Assembly (NCBI RefSeq): GCF_036320965.1
Contig: NC_092238.1
Coordinates: 23,639,903-23,703,902, forward strand
Reading direction: 5' to 3'
Length of the DNA: 64,000 nucleotides
From: Panulirus ornatus
Taxonomy: Eukaryota; Arthropoda; Malacostraca; Decapoda; Palinuridae
In this document: one piece after another, positions 12,154 through 24,121 of the stretch
How positions within the stretch are numbered: position 1 is the first letter of the stretch
How the letters are laid out: each line of letters opens with the position of its first letter
Translations under genes and position numbers: made by a program
The notes under the pieces: generated by a model
The model's input: only the letters and a program-made list of their open reading frames with translations
Databases searched by the model: none
What the model was told of the DNA's origin: nothing

Positions 12154-13536
12154 CTTTGTCGCTGTCTCCCGCGTTTGCGAGGTAGCGCAAGGAAACAGAT
12201 GAAAGAAATGGCCCAACCCCCCCCATACACATGTACATACGTCCACACACGCAAATATACATACCTACACAGCTTTCCATGGTTTACCCCAGACGCTTCA
12301 CATGCCTTGATTCAATCCACTGACAGCACGTCAACCCCTGTATACCACATCGCTCCAATTCACTCTATTCCTTGCCCTCCTTTCACCCTCCTGCATGTTC
12401 AGGCCCCGATCACACAAAATCTTTTTCACTCCATCTTTCCACCTCCAATTTGGTCTCCCTCTTCTCCTCGTTCCCTCCACCTCCGACACATATATCCTCT
12501 TGGTCAATCTTTCCTCACTCATTCTCTCCATGTGCCCAAACCATTTCAAAACACCCTCTTCTGCTCTCTCAACCACGCTCTTTTTATTTCCACACATCTC
12601 TCTTACCCTTACGTTACTCACTCGATCAAACCACCTCACACCACACATTGTCCTCAAACATCTCATTTCCAGCACATCCATCCTCCTGCGCACATCTCTA
12701 TCCATAGCCCACGCCTCGCAACCATACAACATTGTTGGAACCACTATTCCTTCAAACATACCCATTTTTGCTTTCCGAGATAATGTTCTCGACTTCCACA
12801 CATTTTTCAAGGCTCCCAAAATTTTCGCCCCCTCCCCCACCCTATGATCCACTTCCGCTTCCATGGTTCCATCCGCTGACAGATCCACTCCCAGATATCT
12901 AAAACACTTCACTTCCTCCAGTTTTTCTCCATTCAAACTCACCTCCCAATTGACTTGACCCTCACCCCTACTGTACCTAATAACCTTGCTCTTATTCACA
13001 TTTACTCTTAACTTTCTTCTTCCACACACTTTACCAAACTCAGTCACCAGCTTCTGCAGTTTCTCACATGAATCAGCCACCAGCGCTGTATCATCAGCGA
13101 ACAACAACTGACTCACTTCCCAAGCTCTCTCATCCCCAACAGACTTCATACTTGCCCCTCTTTCCAGGACTCTTGCATTTACCTCCCTAACAACCCCATC
13201 CATAAACAAATTAAACAACCATGGAGACATCACACACCCCTGCCGCAAACCTACATTCACTGAGAACCAATCACTTTCCTCTCTTCCTACACGTACACAT
13301 GCCTTACATCCTCGATAAAAACTTTTCACTGCTTCTAACAACTTGCCTCCCACACCATATATTCTTAATACCTTCCACAGAGCATCTCTATCAACTCTAT
13401 CATATGCCTTCTCCAGATCCATAAATGCTACATACAAATCCATTTGCTTTTCTAAGTATTTCTCACATACATTCTTCAAAGCAAACACCTGATCCATACA
13501 TCCTCTACCACTTCTGAAACCGCACTGCTCTTCCCC
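12123..13536 (-). mobile_element. RTE copy R2 (short 3' UTR), 5'-truncated
   Basis: The T-run 12123-12150 is its poly(A) tail, followed by the tail hairpin and the short UTR. The RT frame is open from the ORF stop at 12331 to the 5' truncation at 13536. Both ends are flanked by (TA)n, as expected if the copy went into a TA microsatellite that became the target duplication. It carries RRRGRP, not RSGRP, near the C-terminus, like other short-UTR copies. Confidence 0.93.
12331..13497 (-). pseudogene. R2 reverse transcriptase frame, 5'-truncated but otherwise open
   Basis: The frame has 388 residues and contains [49 protein letters not shown], the YLGVDLSADG block and a C-terminal end at [10 protein letters not shown]. 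It has no internal stop, but endonuclease, linker and RT fingers are missing, so it cannot retrotranspose alone. Confidence 0.85.
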
Positions 13537-13562
13537 ATATATATATATATATATATATATAT
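13537..13562. repeat. (TA)n microsatellite between R2 and R3
   Basis: A run of 26 bp separating the truncated 5' end of R2 from the poly(T) of R3. Confidence 0.95.
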
Positions 13563-14176
13563 GTTTTTTTTTTTTTTTTTATACTTTGTCGCTGTCTCCC
13601 GCGTTTGCGAGGTAGCGCAAGGAAACAGACGAAAGAAATGGCCCAACCCCCCCCCATACACATGTATATACATACGTCCACACACGCACATATACATACC
13701 TACACAGCTTTCCATGGTTTACCCCAGACGCTTCACATGTCTTGATTCAATCCACTGACAGCACGTCAACCCCGGTATACCACATTGCTCCAATTCACTC
13801 TATTCCTTGCCCTCCTTTCACCCTCCTGCAAGTTCAGGCCCCGATCACACAAAATCTTTTTCACTCCATCTTTCCACCTCCAATTTGGTCTCCCTCTTCT
13901 CCTCGTTCCCTCCACCTCCGACACATATATCTTCTTGGTCAACCTTTCCTCACTCATTCTCTCCATGTGCCCAAACCATTTCAAAACACCCTCTTCTGCT
14001 CTCTCAACCACGCTCTTTTTATTTCCACACATCTCTCTCACCCTTACGTTACTTACTCGATCAAACCACCTCACACCACACATTGTCCTCAGACATCTCA
14101 TTTCCAGCACATCCATCCTCCTGCGCACAACTCTATCCATAGCTCACGCCTCGCAACCATACAACATTGTTGGAAC

Positions 14177-14180
<4 letters not shown>
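13563..14180 (-). mobile_element. RTE copy R3 (short 3' UTR), 5'-truncated
   Basis: It comprises poly(T), tail hairpin, short UTR, and the last about 140 codons of the ORF, truncated at the sense of gttccaacaatgttgtatgg. A TGG-to-TGA change near 14147 (CEA then stop, where others read CEAWAMDR) breaks the frame. Both sides are (TA)n. Confidence 0.92.

Positions 14181-14222
<42 letters not shown>
14181..14222. repeat. (TA)n microsatellite
   Basis: A pure run of 42 bp between R3 and S1. Confidence 0.95.
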
Positions 14223-14225
<3 letters not shown>

Positions 14226-14465
14226 CCTTTTTTTTTCAAACTATTCGCCATTTCCCGCATTAGGGAGGTAGCGCCAAGAACAGAGGACTGGGCCTTTGAG
14301 GGACTACACTCACCTGGCCCAATTCTCTGTTCCTTCTTTTGGAAAATTAAAAAAAAAAACGAGAGGGGAGGATTTCCAGCCCCCCGCTCCCTCCCCTTTC
14401 AGTCGCCTTCTACGACACGCAGGGAACACGTGGGAAGTATTCTTGCTCCCCTATCCCCAGGGATG
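14223..14465 (-). mobile_element. SINE-like element S1, full length
   Basis: About 240 bp. On the minus strand it starts at the sense of atccctggggataggggag-type sequence, then the gtgtcgtagaaggcgact block, a GC-rich block, an A-rich middle, the gggccaggtgag block, and the tail hairpin before poly(A). The tail matches the RTE tail in structure. The 5' half matches the RTE 5' UTR at 16947-17031. No ORF and no tRNA-like head were seen. Confidence 0.88.
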
Positions 14466-14469
14466 AGAA

Positions 14470-15694
<1,225 letters not shown>

Positions 15695-15760
<66 letters not shown>
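15695..15760. repeat. (TA)n microsatellite between R4 and R5
   Basis: A run of 66 bp after a short (CA)n start. Confidence 0.95.
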
Positions 15761-15762
<2 letters not shown>

Positions 15763-16268
15763 TCTCATTTGCCCTTTTTTTCACCTCTTGCACCTTTCTC
15801 TTGACCTCCTGTCTCTTTCTTTTATACATCTCCCACTCAATTGCATTTTTTCCCTGCAAAAATCGTCCAAATGCCTCTCTCTTCTCTTTCACTAATACTC
15901 TTACTTCTTCATCCCACCACTCACTACCCTTTCTAATCAACCCACCTCCCACTCTTCTCATGCCACAAGCATCTTTTGCGCAATCCATCACTGATTCCCT
16001 AAATACATCCCATTCCTCCCCCACTCCCCTTGCTTCCATTGTTCTCACCTTTTTCCATTCTGTACTCAGTCTCTCCTGGTACTTCCTCACACAGGTCTCC
16101 TTCTCAAGCTCACTTACTCTCACCACCCTCTTCACCCCAACATTCACTCTTCTTTTCTGAAAACCCATACAAATCTTCACCTTAGCCTCCACAAGATAAT
16201 GATCAGACATCCCTCCAGTTGCACCTCTCAGCACATTAACATCCAAAAGTCTCTCTTTCGCACGCCTG

Positions 16269-16946
16269 TCAATTAACACGTAATTCAATCCTACTTACAT
16301 AAGTATACTTATGTATATCTCGCTTTTTAAACCAGGTATTCCCAATCATCAGTCCTTTTTCAGCACATAAATCTACAAGCTCTTCACCATTTCCATTTAC
16401 AACACTGAACACCCCATGTATACCAATTATTCCCTCAACTGCCACATTACTCACCTTTGCATTCAAATCACCCATCACTATAACCCGGTCTCGTGCATCA
16501 AAACCACTAACACACTCATTCAGCTGCTCCCAAAACACTTGCCTCTCTTGATCTTTCTTCTCATGCCCAGGTGCATATGCACCAATAATCACCCACCTCT
16601 CTCCATCAACTTTCAGTTTTACCCATATTAATCGAGAATTTACTTTCTTACACTCTATCACATACTCCCACAACTCCTGTTTCAGGAGTATTGCTACTCC
16701 TTCCCTTGCTCTTGTCCTCTCACTAATCCCTGACTTTACTCCCCAGACATTCCCAAACCACTCTTCCCCTTTACCCTTGAGCTTCGTTTCACTCAGAGCC
16801 AAAACATCCAGGTTCCTTTCCTCAAACATACTACCTATCTCTCCTTTTTTCACATCTTGGTTACATCCACACACATTTAGGCACCCCACTCTGAGCCTTC
16901 GAGGAGGATGAGCCCTCCCCGCGTGACTCCTTCTTCTGTTTCCCAT
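16269..16946 (-). pseudogene. R5 APE endonuclease N-terminal frame
   Basis: The frame has 225 residues and starts at the likely native ATG (MGNRRRSHAGRAHPP), followed by RVGCLNVCGCNQ (APE motif I region), [10 protein letters not shown] (the Glu motif), [12 protein letters not shown] and [11 protein letters not shown] (catalytic GDLNA). A 20-base deletion near 16288 shifts the frame before the SDH motif; the rest of the endonuclease and linker is in the frame at 15761-16288. This start gives the best view of the true N-terminus. Confidence 0.85.
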
Positions 16947-17080
16947 TTTAGAAAGTTAATACAAGGAGGGGAGGATTTCTGGCCCCCCGCTCCCGTCCCC
17001 TCTAGTCGCTTTCTACGACACGTGAGGAATACCAGAGTTGGGGTGAGAGAGTATCATTAAATTTTAGGGAGAATAAAAAG

Positions 17081-18154
17081 ATGTTCTGGAAGGAGGTAAA
17101 TAAAGTGCGTAAGACAAGGGAGCAAATGGGAACTTCAGTGAAGGGCGCAAATGGGGAGGTGATAACAAGTAGTGGTGATGTGAGAGGGAGATGGAGTGAG
17201 TATTTTGAAGGTTTGTTGAATGTGTTTGATGATAGAGTGGCAGATATAGGGTGTTTTGGTCGAGGTGGTGTGCAAAGTGAGAGGGTTAGGGAAAATGGTT
17301 TGGTAAACAGAGAAGAGGTAGTGAAAGCTTTGTGGAAGATGAAAGCCGGCAAGGCAGCAGGTTTGGATGGTATTGCAGTGGAATTTATTAAAAAAGGGGG
17401 TGACTGTATTGTTGACTGGTTGGTAAGGTTATTTAATGTATGTATGACTCATGGTGAGGTGCCTGAGGATTGGCGGAATGCGTGCATAGTGCCATTGTAC
17501 AAAGGCAAAGGGGATAAGAGTGAGTGCTCAAATTACAGAGGTATAAGTTTGTTGAGTATTCCTGGTAAATTATATGGGAGGGTATTGATTGAGAGGGTGA
17601 AGGCATGTACAGAGCATCAGATTGGGGAAGAGCAGTGTGGTTTCAGAAGTGGTAGAGGATGTGTGGATCAGGTGTTTGCTTTGAAGAATGTATGTGAGAA
17701 ATACTTAGAAAAGCAAATGGATTTGTATGTAGCATTTATGGATCTGGAGAAGGCATATGATAGAATTGATAGAGATGCTCTGTGGAAGGTATTAAGAATA
17801 TATGGTGTGGGAGGAAAGTTGTTAGAAGCAGTGAAAAGTTTTTATCGAGGATGTAAGGCATGTGTACGTGTAGGAAGAGAGGAAAGTGATTGGTTCTCAG
17901 TGAATGTAGGTTTGCGGCAGGGGTGTGTGATGTCTCCATGGTTGTTTAATTTGTTTATGGATGGGGTTGTTAAGGAGGTAAATGCAAGAGTTTTGGAAAG
18001 AGGGGCAAGTATGAAGTCTGTTGGGGATGAGAGAGCTTGGGAAGTGAGTCAGTTGTTGTTCGCTGATGATACAGCGCTGGTGGCTGATTCATGTGAGAAA
18101 CTGCAGAAGCTGGTGACTGAGTTTGGTAAAGTGTGTGGAAGAAGAAAGTTATGA
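17081..18154 (+). pseudogene. R5 reverse transcriptase frame, interrupted
   Basis: The frame has 357 residues, from the linker end ([16 protein letters not shown]) through [58 protein letters not shown] and [10 protein letters not shown]. It ends at an AGA-to-TGA change after RRK-L. The C-terminal part continues at 18161-18828 in two frames because one G is missing near 18450. Confidence 0.85.
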
Positions 18155-19027
18155 GTAAATGTGAATAAGAGCAAGGTTATTAGGTACAGTAGGGTTGAGG
18201 GTCAAGTCAATTGGGAGGTGAGTTTGAATGGAGAAAAACTGGAGGAAGTGAAGTGTTTTAGATATCTGGGAGTGGATCTGGCAGCGGATGGAACCATGGA
18301 AGCGGAAGTGGATCATAGGGTGGGGGAGGGGGTGAAAATTCTGGGAGCCTTGAAGAATGTGTGGAAGTCGAGAACATTATCTCGGAAAGCAAAAATGGGT
18401 ATGTTTGAAGGAATAGTGGTTCCAACAATGTTGTATGGTTGCGAGGCTGGGCTATGGATAGAGTTGTGCGCAGGAGGATGGATGTGCTGGAAATGAGATG
18501 TTTGAGGACAATGTGTGGTGTGAGGTGGTTTGATCGAGTGAGTAACGTAAGGGTAAGAGAGATGTGTGGAAATAAAAAGAGCGTGGTTGAGAGAGCAGAA
18601 GAGGGTGTTTTGAAGTGGTTTGGGCACATGGAGAGAATGAGTGAGGAAAGATTGACCAAGAGGATATATGTGTCGGAGGTGGAGGGAACGAGGAGAAGAG
18701 GGAGACCAAATTGGAGGTGGAAAGATGGAGTGAAAAAGATTTTGTGTGATCGGGGCCTGAACATGCAGGAGGGTGAAAGGAGGGCAAGGAATAGAGTGAA
18801 TTGGAGCGATGTGGTATACCGGGGTTGACGTGCTGTCAGTGGATTGAATCAAGGCATGTGAAGCGTCTGGGGTAAACCATGGAAAGCTGTGTAGGTATGT
18901 ATATTTGCGTGTGTGGACGTATGTATATACATGTGTATGGGGGGGGGTTGGGCCATTTCTTTCGTCTGTTTCCTTGCGCTACCTCGCAAACGCGGGAGAC
19001 AGCGACAAAGTATAAAAAAAAAAAAAA

Positions 19028-19048
19028 TATATATATATATATATATAT
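19028..19048. repeat. (TA)n microsatellite
   Basis: A short run between the R5 poly(A) and S2. Confidence 0.9.
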
Positions 19049-19211
19049 GGGGCGGGGGGCTGGAAATCCTCCCCTCTCATTATTTTTTTTTAATTTTCCA
19101 AAAGAAGGAACAGAGAAGGGGGCCAGGTGAGCATATTCCCTCAAAGGCCCAGTTCTCTGTTCTTAATGCTACCTCGCTAACGCGGGAAATGGCGAATAGT
19201 TTGAATGAAAA

Positions 19212-19213
<2 letters not shown>
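19049..19213 (+). mobile_element. SINE-like element S2, 5'-truncated
   Basis: It starts inside the GC-rich block (ggggcggggggctggaaatc) and runs through the middle block to the tail (cgctac, ctcgc, taac, gcggg, aaat, ggcg). It lies between two (TA)n runs, like the RTE copies around it. Confidence 0.88.

Positions 19214-19249
<36 letters not shown>
19214..19249. repeat. (TA)n microsatellite
   Basis: A 36-bp run between the S2 tail and the R6 tail. Confidence 0.93.
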
Positions 19250-19252
<3 letters not shown>

Positions 19253-19908
19253 TTTGCCACTGTCTCCCGCGTTTGCGAGGTAGCGCAAGGAAACAGATGA
19301 AAGAGATGGCCCAACCCACCCCCATACACAATGTATATACATACACGTCCACACACGCACATATACATACCTATACATCTCAATGTACACATATATATAC
19401 GCACATAGACACATACATATATACCCATGCACACAATTCACACTGTCTGCCTTTATTCATTCCCATCGCCACCTCGCCACACATGGAATACCATCCCCCT
19501 CCCCCTCATGTGTGCGAGGTAGCACTAGGAAAAGACAACAAAGGCCCCATTCATTCACACTCAGTCTCTAGCTGTCATGCAATAATGCCCGAAACCACAG
19601 CTCCCTTTCCACATCCAGGCCCCACACAACTTTCCATGGTTTATCCCAGACGCTTCACATGCCCTGATTCAATCCACTGACAGCACGTCAACCCCGGTAT
19701 ACCACATCGATCCAATTCACTCTATTCCTTCCCCGCCTTTCACCCTCCTGCATGTTCAGGCCCCGATCACACAAAATCTTTTTCACTCCATCTTTCCACC
19801 TCCAATTTGGTCTCCCACTTCTCCTCGTTCCCTCCACCTCCGACACATATATCCTTTTGTTCAATTTTTCCTCACTCATTCTCTCCATGTGCCCAAACCA
19901 TTTCAAAA
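19250..19908 (-). mobile_element. RTE copy R6 (long 3' UTR), 5'-truncated
   Basis: It comprises the tail, a long UTR of about 430 bp with both tail-like motifs, and only the last 70 or so codons ([16 protein letters not shown] block). The 5' truncation point falls in atatatatata (19909-19920), and R7 begins on the other side in the opposite orientation. Confidence 0.9.
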
Positions 19909-19924
19909 TATATATATATTTAAA

Positions 19925-20840
19925 GAAACTGCAGAAGCTGGTGACTGAGTTTGGTAAAGTGTGTGGAAGAAGAAAGTTAAGAGTAAATGTGAATAAGAGC
20001 AAGGTTATTAGGTACAGTAGGGGTGAGGGTCAAGTTAATTGGGAGGTGAGTTTGAATGGAGAAAAACTGGAGGAAGTGAAGTGTTTTAGATATCTGGGAG
20101 TGGATCTGTCAGTGGATGGAACCATGGAAGCGGAAGTGGATCATAGGGTGGGGGAGGGGGCGAAAATTTTGGGAGCCTTGAAAAATGTGTGGAAGTCGAG
20201 AACATTATCTCGGAAAGCAAAAATGGGTATGTTTGAAGGAATAGTGGTTCCAACAATGTTGTATGGTTGCGAGGCGTGGGCTATGGATAGAGATGTGCAC
20301 AGGAGGATGGATGTGCTGGAAATGAGATGTTTGAGGAAAATGTGTGGTGTGAGGTGGTTTGATCGAGTAAGTAACGTAAGGGTAAGAGAGATGTGTGGAA
20401 ATAAAAAGAGCGTGGTTGAGAGAGCAGAAGAGGGTGTTTTGAAATGGTTTGGGCACATGGAGAGAATGAGTGAGGAAAGATTGACCAAGAGGATATATGT
20501 GTCGGAGGTGGAGGGAACGAGGAGAAGAGGGAGACCAAATTGGAGGTGGAAAGATGGAGTGAAAAAGATTTTGTGTGATCGGGGCCTGAACATGCAGGAG
20601 GGTGAAAGGAGGGCAAGGAATAGAGTGAATTGGAGCGATGTGGTATACAGGGGTTGACGTGCTGTCAGTGGATTGAATCAAGGCATGTGAAGCGTCTGGG
20701 GTAAACCATGGAAAGCTGTGTAGGTATGTATATTTGCGTGTGTGGACGTGTGTATGTACATGTGTATGGGGGGGGGGTTGGGCCATTTCTTTCGTCTGTT
20801 TCCTTGCGCTACCTCGCAAACGCGGGAGACAGCGACAAAG

Positions 20841-20877
<37 letters not shown>
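19925..20877 (+). mobile_element. RTE copy R7 (short 3' UTR), 5'-truncated
   Basis: It starts at gaaactgcagaagctggtga and is open to the ORF stop at 20657 (C-terminus [13 protein letters not shown] to [10 protein letters not shown]). A short UTR, tail hairpin at 20807-20834 and a poly(A) of about 34 follow. It lies head to head with R6, and one forward frame (19752-20657) happens to read from R6 antisense into R7. Confidence 0.9.
20807..20834 (+). promoter_or_regulatory. RTE 3' tail hairpin (reference copy in R7)
   Basis: Outer stem CGCT (20807-20810) pairs with AGCG (20831-20834). Inner stem CTCGC (20813-20817) pairs with GCGGG (20822-20826, one U-G pair). The loop is AAAC. The same fold exists in other RTE tails and in the S family. 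3' stem-loops recognised by the reverse transcriptase are known in LINE/SINE pairs such as eel UnaL2; that role here is inferred. Confidence 0.65.
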
Positions 20878-20878
<1 letters not shown>

Positions 20879-20879
<1 letters not shown>

Positions 20880-21447
20880 TTTATTATTATTATTTTGCTT
20901 TGTCGCTGTCTCCCGCATTAGCGAGGTAGCGCAAGGAAACAGACGAAAGAATGGCCCAACCCACCCACATACACATGTATATACATACACGTCCACACAA
21001 GCAAATATACATTCCTATACATCTCAACGTATGCATATATATACACACACAGACATACATGCACATAATTCATACTGTCTGCCTTTATTCATTCCCATCG
21101 CCACCCCGCCACACATGAAATAACCACCCCCTCCCCCCTAATGTGCGCAAGGTAGCGCTAGGAAAAGACAACAAAGGCCACTTTCGTTCACACTCAGTCT
21201 CTAGTTGTCATGTATAATGCACTGAAACCACAGCTCCCTTTCCACATCCAGGCCTCACAGAACTTTACATGGTTTACCCCAGACACTTCACACGCCCTGG
21301 TTCAATCCATTGGCAGCATGTCGACCCGGGTATACCACATGGTTCCAATTCACTCTATTCCTTGCACGCCTTTCACCCTCCTGCATGTTCAGGCCCCGAT
21401 CACTCAAAATCTTTATGCAGGAGGGTGAAAGGCGTGCAAGGAATTGA
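20879..21447 (-). mobile_element. RTE copy R8 (long 3' UTR) with tiny inverted 5' piece
   Basis: On the minus strand, an (ATA)-type tail and a long UTR are followed by about 45 codons of the ORF end, to 21413. Bases 21414-21447 are then the same ORF segment in the + orientation, making a 28-bp perfect inverted repeat (21358-21385 and 21415-21442). This looks like a very short twin-priming product with overlap. The frame is not useful. Confidence 0.82.
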
Positions 21448-21449
21448 GC

Positions 21450-22200
21450 GAGTTTAATTTTGCATTAGGTAAGAATCTATTGAAATGTGTAGAAAAACTT
21501 TGTGCAAAAAATGACCCTATCATTCACTAAGAATAAAATGGATGTTTTAACTGGTGATGCTAGCTTCACTGAGATTGCAAGCATTCCTGCTCTATGTAGC
21601 ACTTCAAATTGTGCACTTACTTTCATTGTTATTTTTCTGAATATGTGTGTAGCTGTTAGTTCCACCATAAGATAGGAACATAATGAAGTAGAGTGTGTAG
21701 AAAAAGTGTATGAAAATTAAAATTTGCTGTATCGTTTATGAATTGTAGTTTCAGTTTTCTGATTGTAAGGCTATCATGAGTTGGTAAGATTTCCAAGTCT
21801 TTTCTCTTATATTCTACTGATTATGTTGTTAATTATTGAAATATGCATTTGGGAAGAACCTACTGAAGAGAACTGTGTAGAAATAATGTTTGTAAAATAT
21901 GGTTTGCTGTATTATTCTCAGATTATAAGTAGATGTTTTGATCTGTTGTATGTACGCCAAGTACAGATTCTGTCATAGCTATCTTTTCTTAGATTTTTCT
22001 GAATGTGAAGTTGATTATTGATTCATTCATTTGATAAGAACTTGAAAACAACTGTTTAGAAAATATGTGAAAAAACAATTTATTGTATCTTTTACTGAGT
22101 ATAAGTTGAATATTGTTGATTACTTACTGAAACCAGTGTTTGCATTTAGTACAGCTCAACATACTGTTATACTCTATGGGGTGCTAATGATAGTGATAAT
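21450..22200. repeat. Degenerate satellite, right block, about 180-205 bp monomers
   Basis: The motif gtgtagaaa recurs in similar surroundings near 21488, 21693 and 21870, and as tgtttagaaa near 22050, each followed by a ttgctgtat-like and an ataagt-like block. Spacing is about 205, 180 and 180 bp. Monomers are highly diverged. It is the right-hand counterpart of 9331-9500. Confidence 0.55.
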
Positions 22201-22439
22201 GATTTTGTTGCTGTTGAACTGTTATTATAATAACTTGGTTTTGATCATAATAAGAAATTGGCCTTGATTATGATAGACAGGAAATAAGGGTAATTGACTT
22301 GTGTGTGTGAAACTTTTGTTGCAGAGTGAAGCATTCTACATAATTTTTATGTATTATTCATTGCACATTATGTTACAAAAATTCCCCAAGAATGTGAGGT
22401 ATGTGATGAGATAAAAACAAATATATGTACAATTGATGC

Positions 22440-23310
22440 AACTATGTGGGTGAAGTTGCTCAACATCATAAGCCTCCAGGGTAACTTGGACAAACTCCAA
22501 AGTTGGACTGAAAAATGGATATTAAGATCAAATCTGAGTAAGTACAAGCTGATGAGGATGGAACAGAATGTAAAAGGCTTTGCTATGATTATTACCAAGC
22601 AAGACACAAATTACCGGAATCTGAATGTAAAAGAGGTCTAGGAGTTAACATTGTGCCAGATTTATCTCAACTCTATTGTAAGAGATTTCTGAAAGAGGCT
22701 AACTCTCTGCTTGCAAATATAAGAATTGCATTCAGGTAATTGTCAAGGACATGTTTGCAAACTTATTCATTACATAGAACAAAATTGAGTAATGCCTCAG
22801 AAGTCTGGTCACTGTATCTGAAAAAAGCACAAAGATCTGATTGAGAGGGTACAGATTAGAGGAACCAAGATGGTACCTGAATTAAAGGCAACTGAGCTAC
22901 ACTGTGAGGCTAAGGGCTACAGAGCTACCTACCATGAAAGAGAGGAGAGAGAGGAGAGACCTGATGACTGCTTTTAAGGATCTAGATCAGCTTAATGATA
23001 TTGACTGGGAACAATTCTTCAAAAGATGTAGCACCAGAGGTTGTAACAAAAGACTTTGTAAAAAGCTTGTTTTCTTGGGGAGGATAATAAGAAGCACTGG
23101 TTTAGTGTTAGGATGGTGGGAGTAAACTAACCAATGAGTCAGTGAATGCTGGCAGTTTTGAAAGGTTTGAAAGATTACATGATGACATTGAAAGTTTAGG
23201 AGATGAGGCCACATTGGGTAGAAATCTTCTCCTGCACTATAGGAATAGGTGGTTACAGCTAACACAATGCCCAACTGGTATGTGAGGTTCAAATGTCTTT
23301 TAGAACCAGA
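22440..23310 (+). mobile_element. CR1-like LINE remnant (RT thumb and C-terminus)
   Basis: Readable blocks with breaks are LQGNLDKLQSWTEKWILRSN (compare CR1 LQEDLDKLxxWxxKWLLxFN), SLLANIRIAFR, ASEVWSLYLKKAQR and ERRDLMTAFKDLDQLNDIDW then CSTRG. These match the CR1 C-terminal order. All frames are short; it is an old copy. Confidence 0.7.
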
Positions 23311-23559
23311 CAAGTTTAGTTTACATTTTTTTTTTTATTTGACATTTCCTATTGATTGATAGGACTACCATATATTAAGAAGCAGGAGAACATATGCATG
23401 ACAGTAAGTAGAAAACATAAAGATTGTTTTGAATTTGAATGTATGCCAACACAGAAGACGCAGAACTATCAAGTCAGAAATGATACCCGAGATCTAAAAC
23501 AAAACATCAGGCTAAGACATTGGAGTGTCATGCAGAAGAGTTGCAAGGATTATGTACTG

Positions 23560-23815
23560 TAAGGGATAGAGTGAATTGGAATGATGTGGTATATAGAGAA
23601 CAATATGCTGTCTGTTGGTTGAACCAGGCCATATGAAACAGTTGGGGGAAACCAGAGAATGGTCTGTGAGGTCTGGTTGTGGACAGGGGATGTGGTTTCA
23701 GTGCATTATATGTGACAGCTAGTGTGATTGTGAGTGAATGGGGCCATTTCTTTGTTCCTGGCATTACTTCACTGACAAAGGAAATGGCAAACATGTATTT
23801 CAGAAGAGGAGAGAA
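23560..23815 (+). mobile_element. RTE copy R9, old, 3' end only
   Basis: It starts at the ORF end (agtgaattggaatgatgtgg) and continues through a diverged 3' UTR to a decayed tail (cattacttcactgacaaagg). It is 5'-truncated. Confidence 0.75.
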
Positions 23816-24121
23816 ACATCCATAGAGCAATTACAGAAACATTTAAAAAAAAAACTAGATATATGATCTGGGTCAGACCCAGATAATTAGATTAACTGCT
23901 ACATGAAACTGCACTATATATTTTTTTTTTTTTTTTTTTTTCCCCCGCTGTCTCCCGCATTTGCGAGGTAGCGCAAGGAAACAGACGAAAGAAATGGCCC
24001 AACCCACCCCCATACACATGTATATACATACGTCCACACACGCAAATATACATACCTACACAGCTTTCCATGGTTTACCCCAGACGCTTCACATGCCTTG
24101 ATTCAATCCACTGACAGCACG

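Larger units (their letters stand above)
15761..19027 (+). mobile_element. RTE copy R5, almost full length with inverted 5' half
   Basis: The segment 15761-17033 is the 5' part of the RTE (5' UTR, endonuclease, linker) in reverse orientation. 17034-19013 is the remaining 3' part in forward orientation, followed by a poly(A) of 14. The two parts meet the consensus at the same point: the inverted part stops at the sense of gcaaatgagagt and the forward part starts at agagttgg, sharing agagt. No element sequence is lost. This is the signature of twin priming during target-primed reverse transcription. It holds the only copy of the RTE 5' end in the window. It is flanked by (TA)n on both sides. 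Confidence 0.9.
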
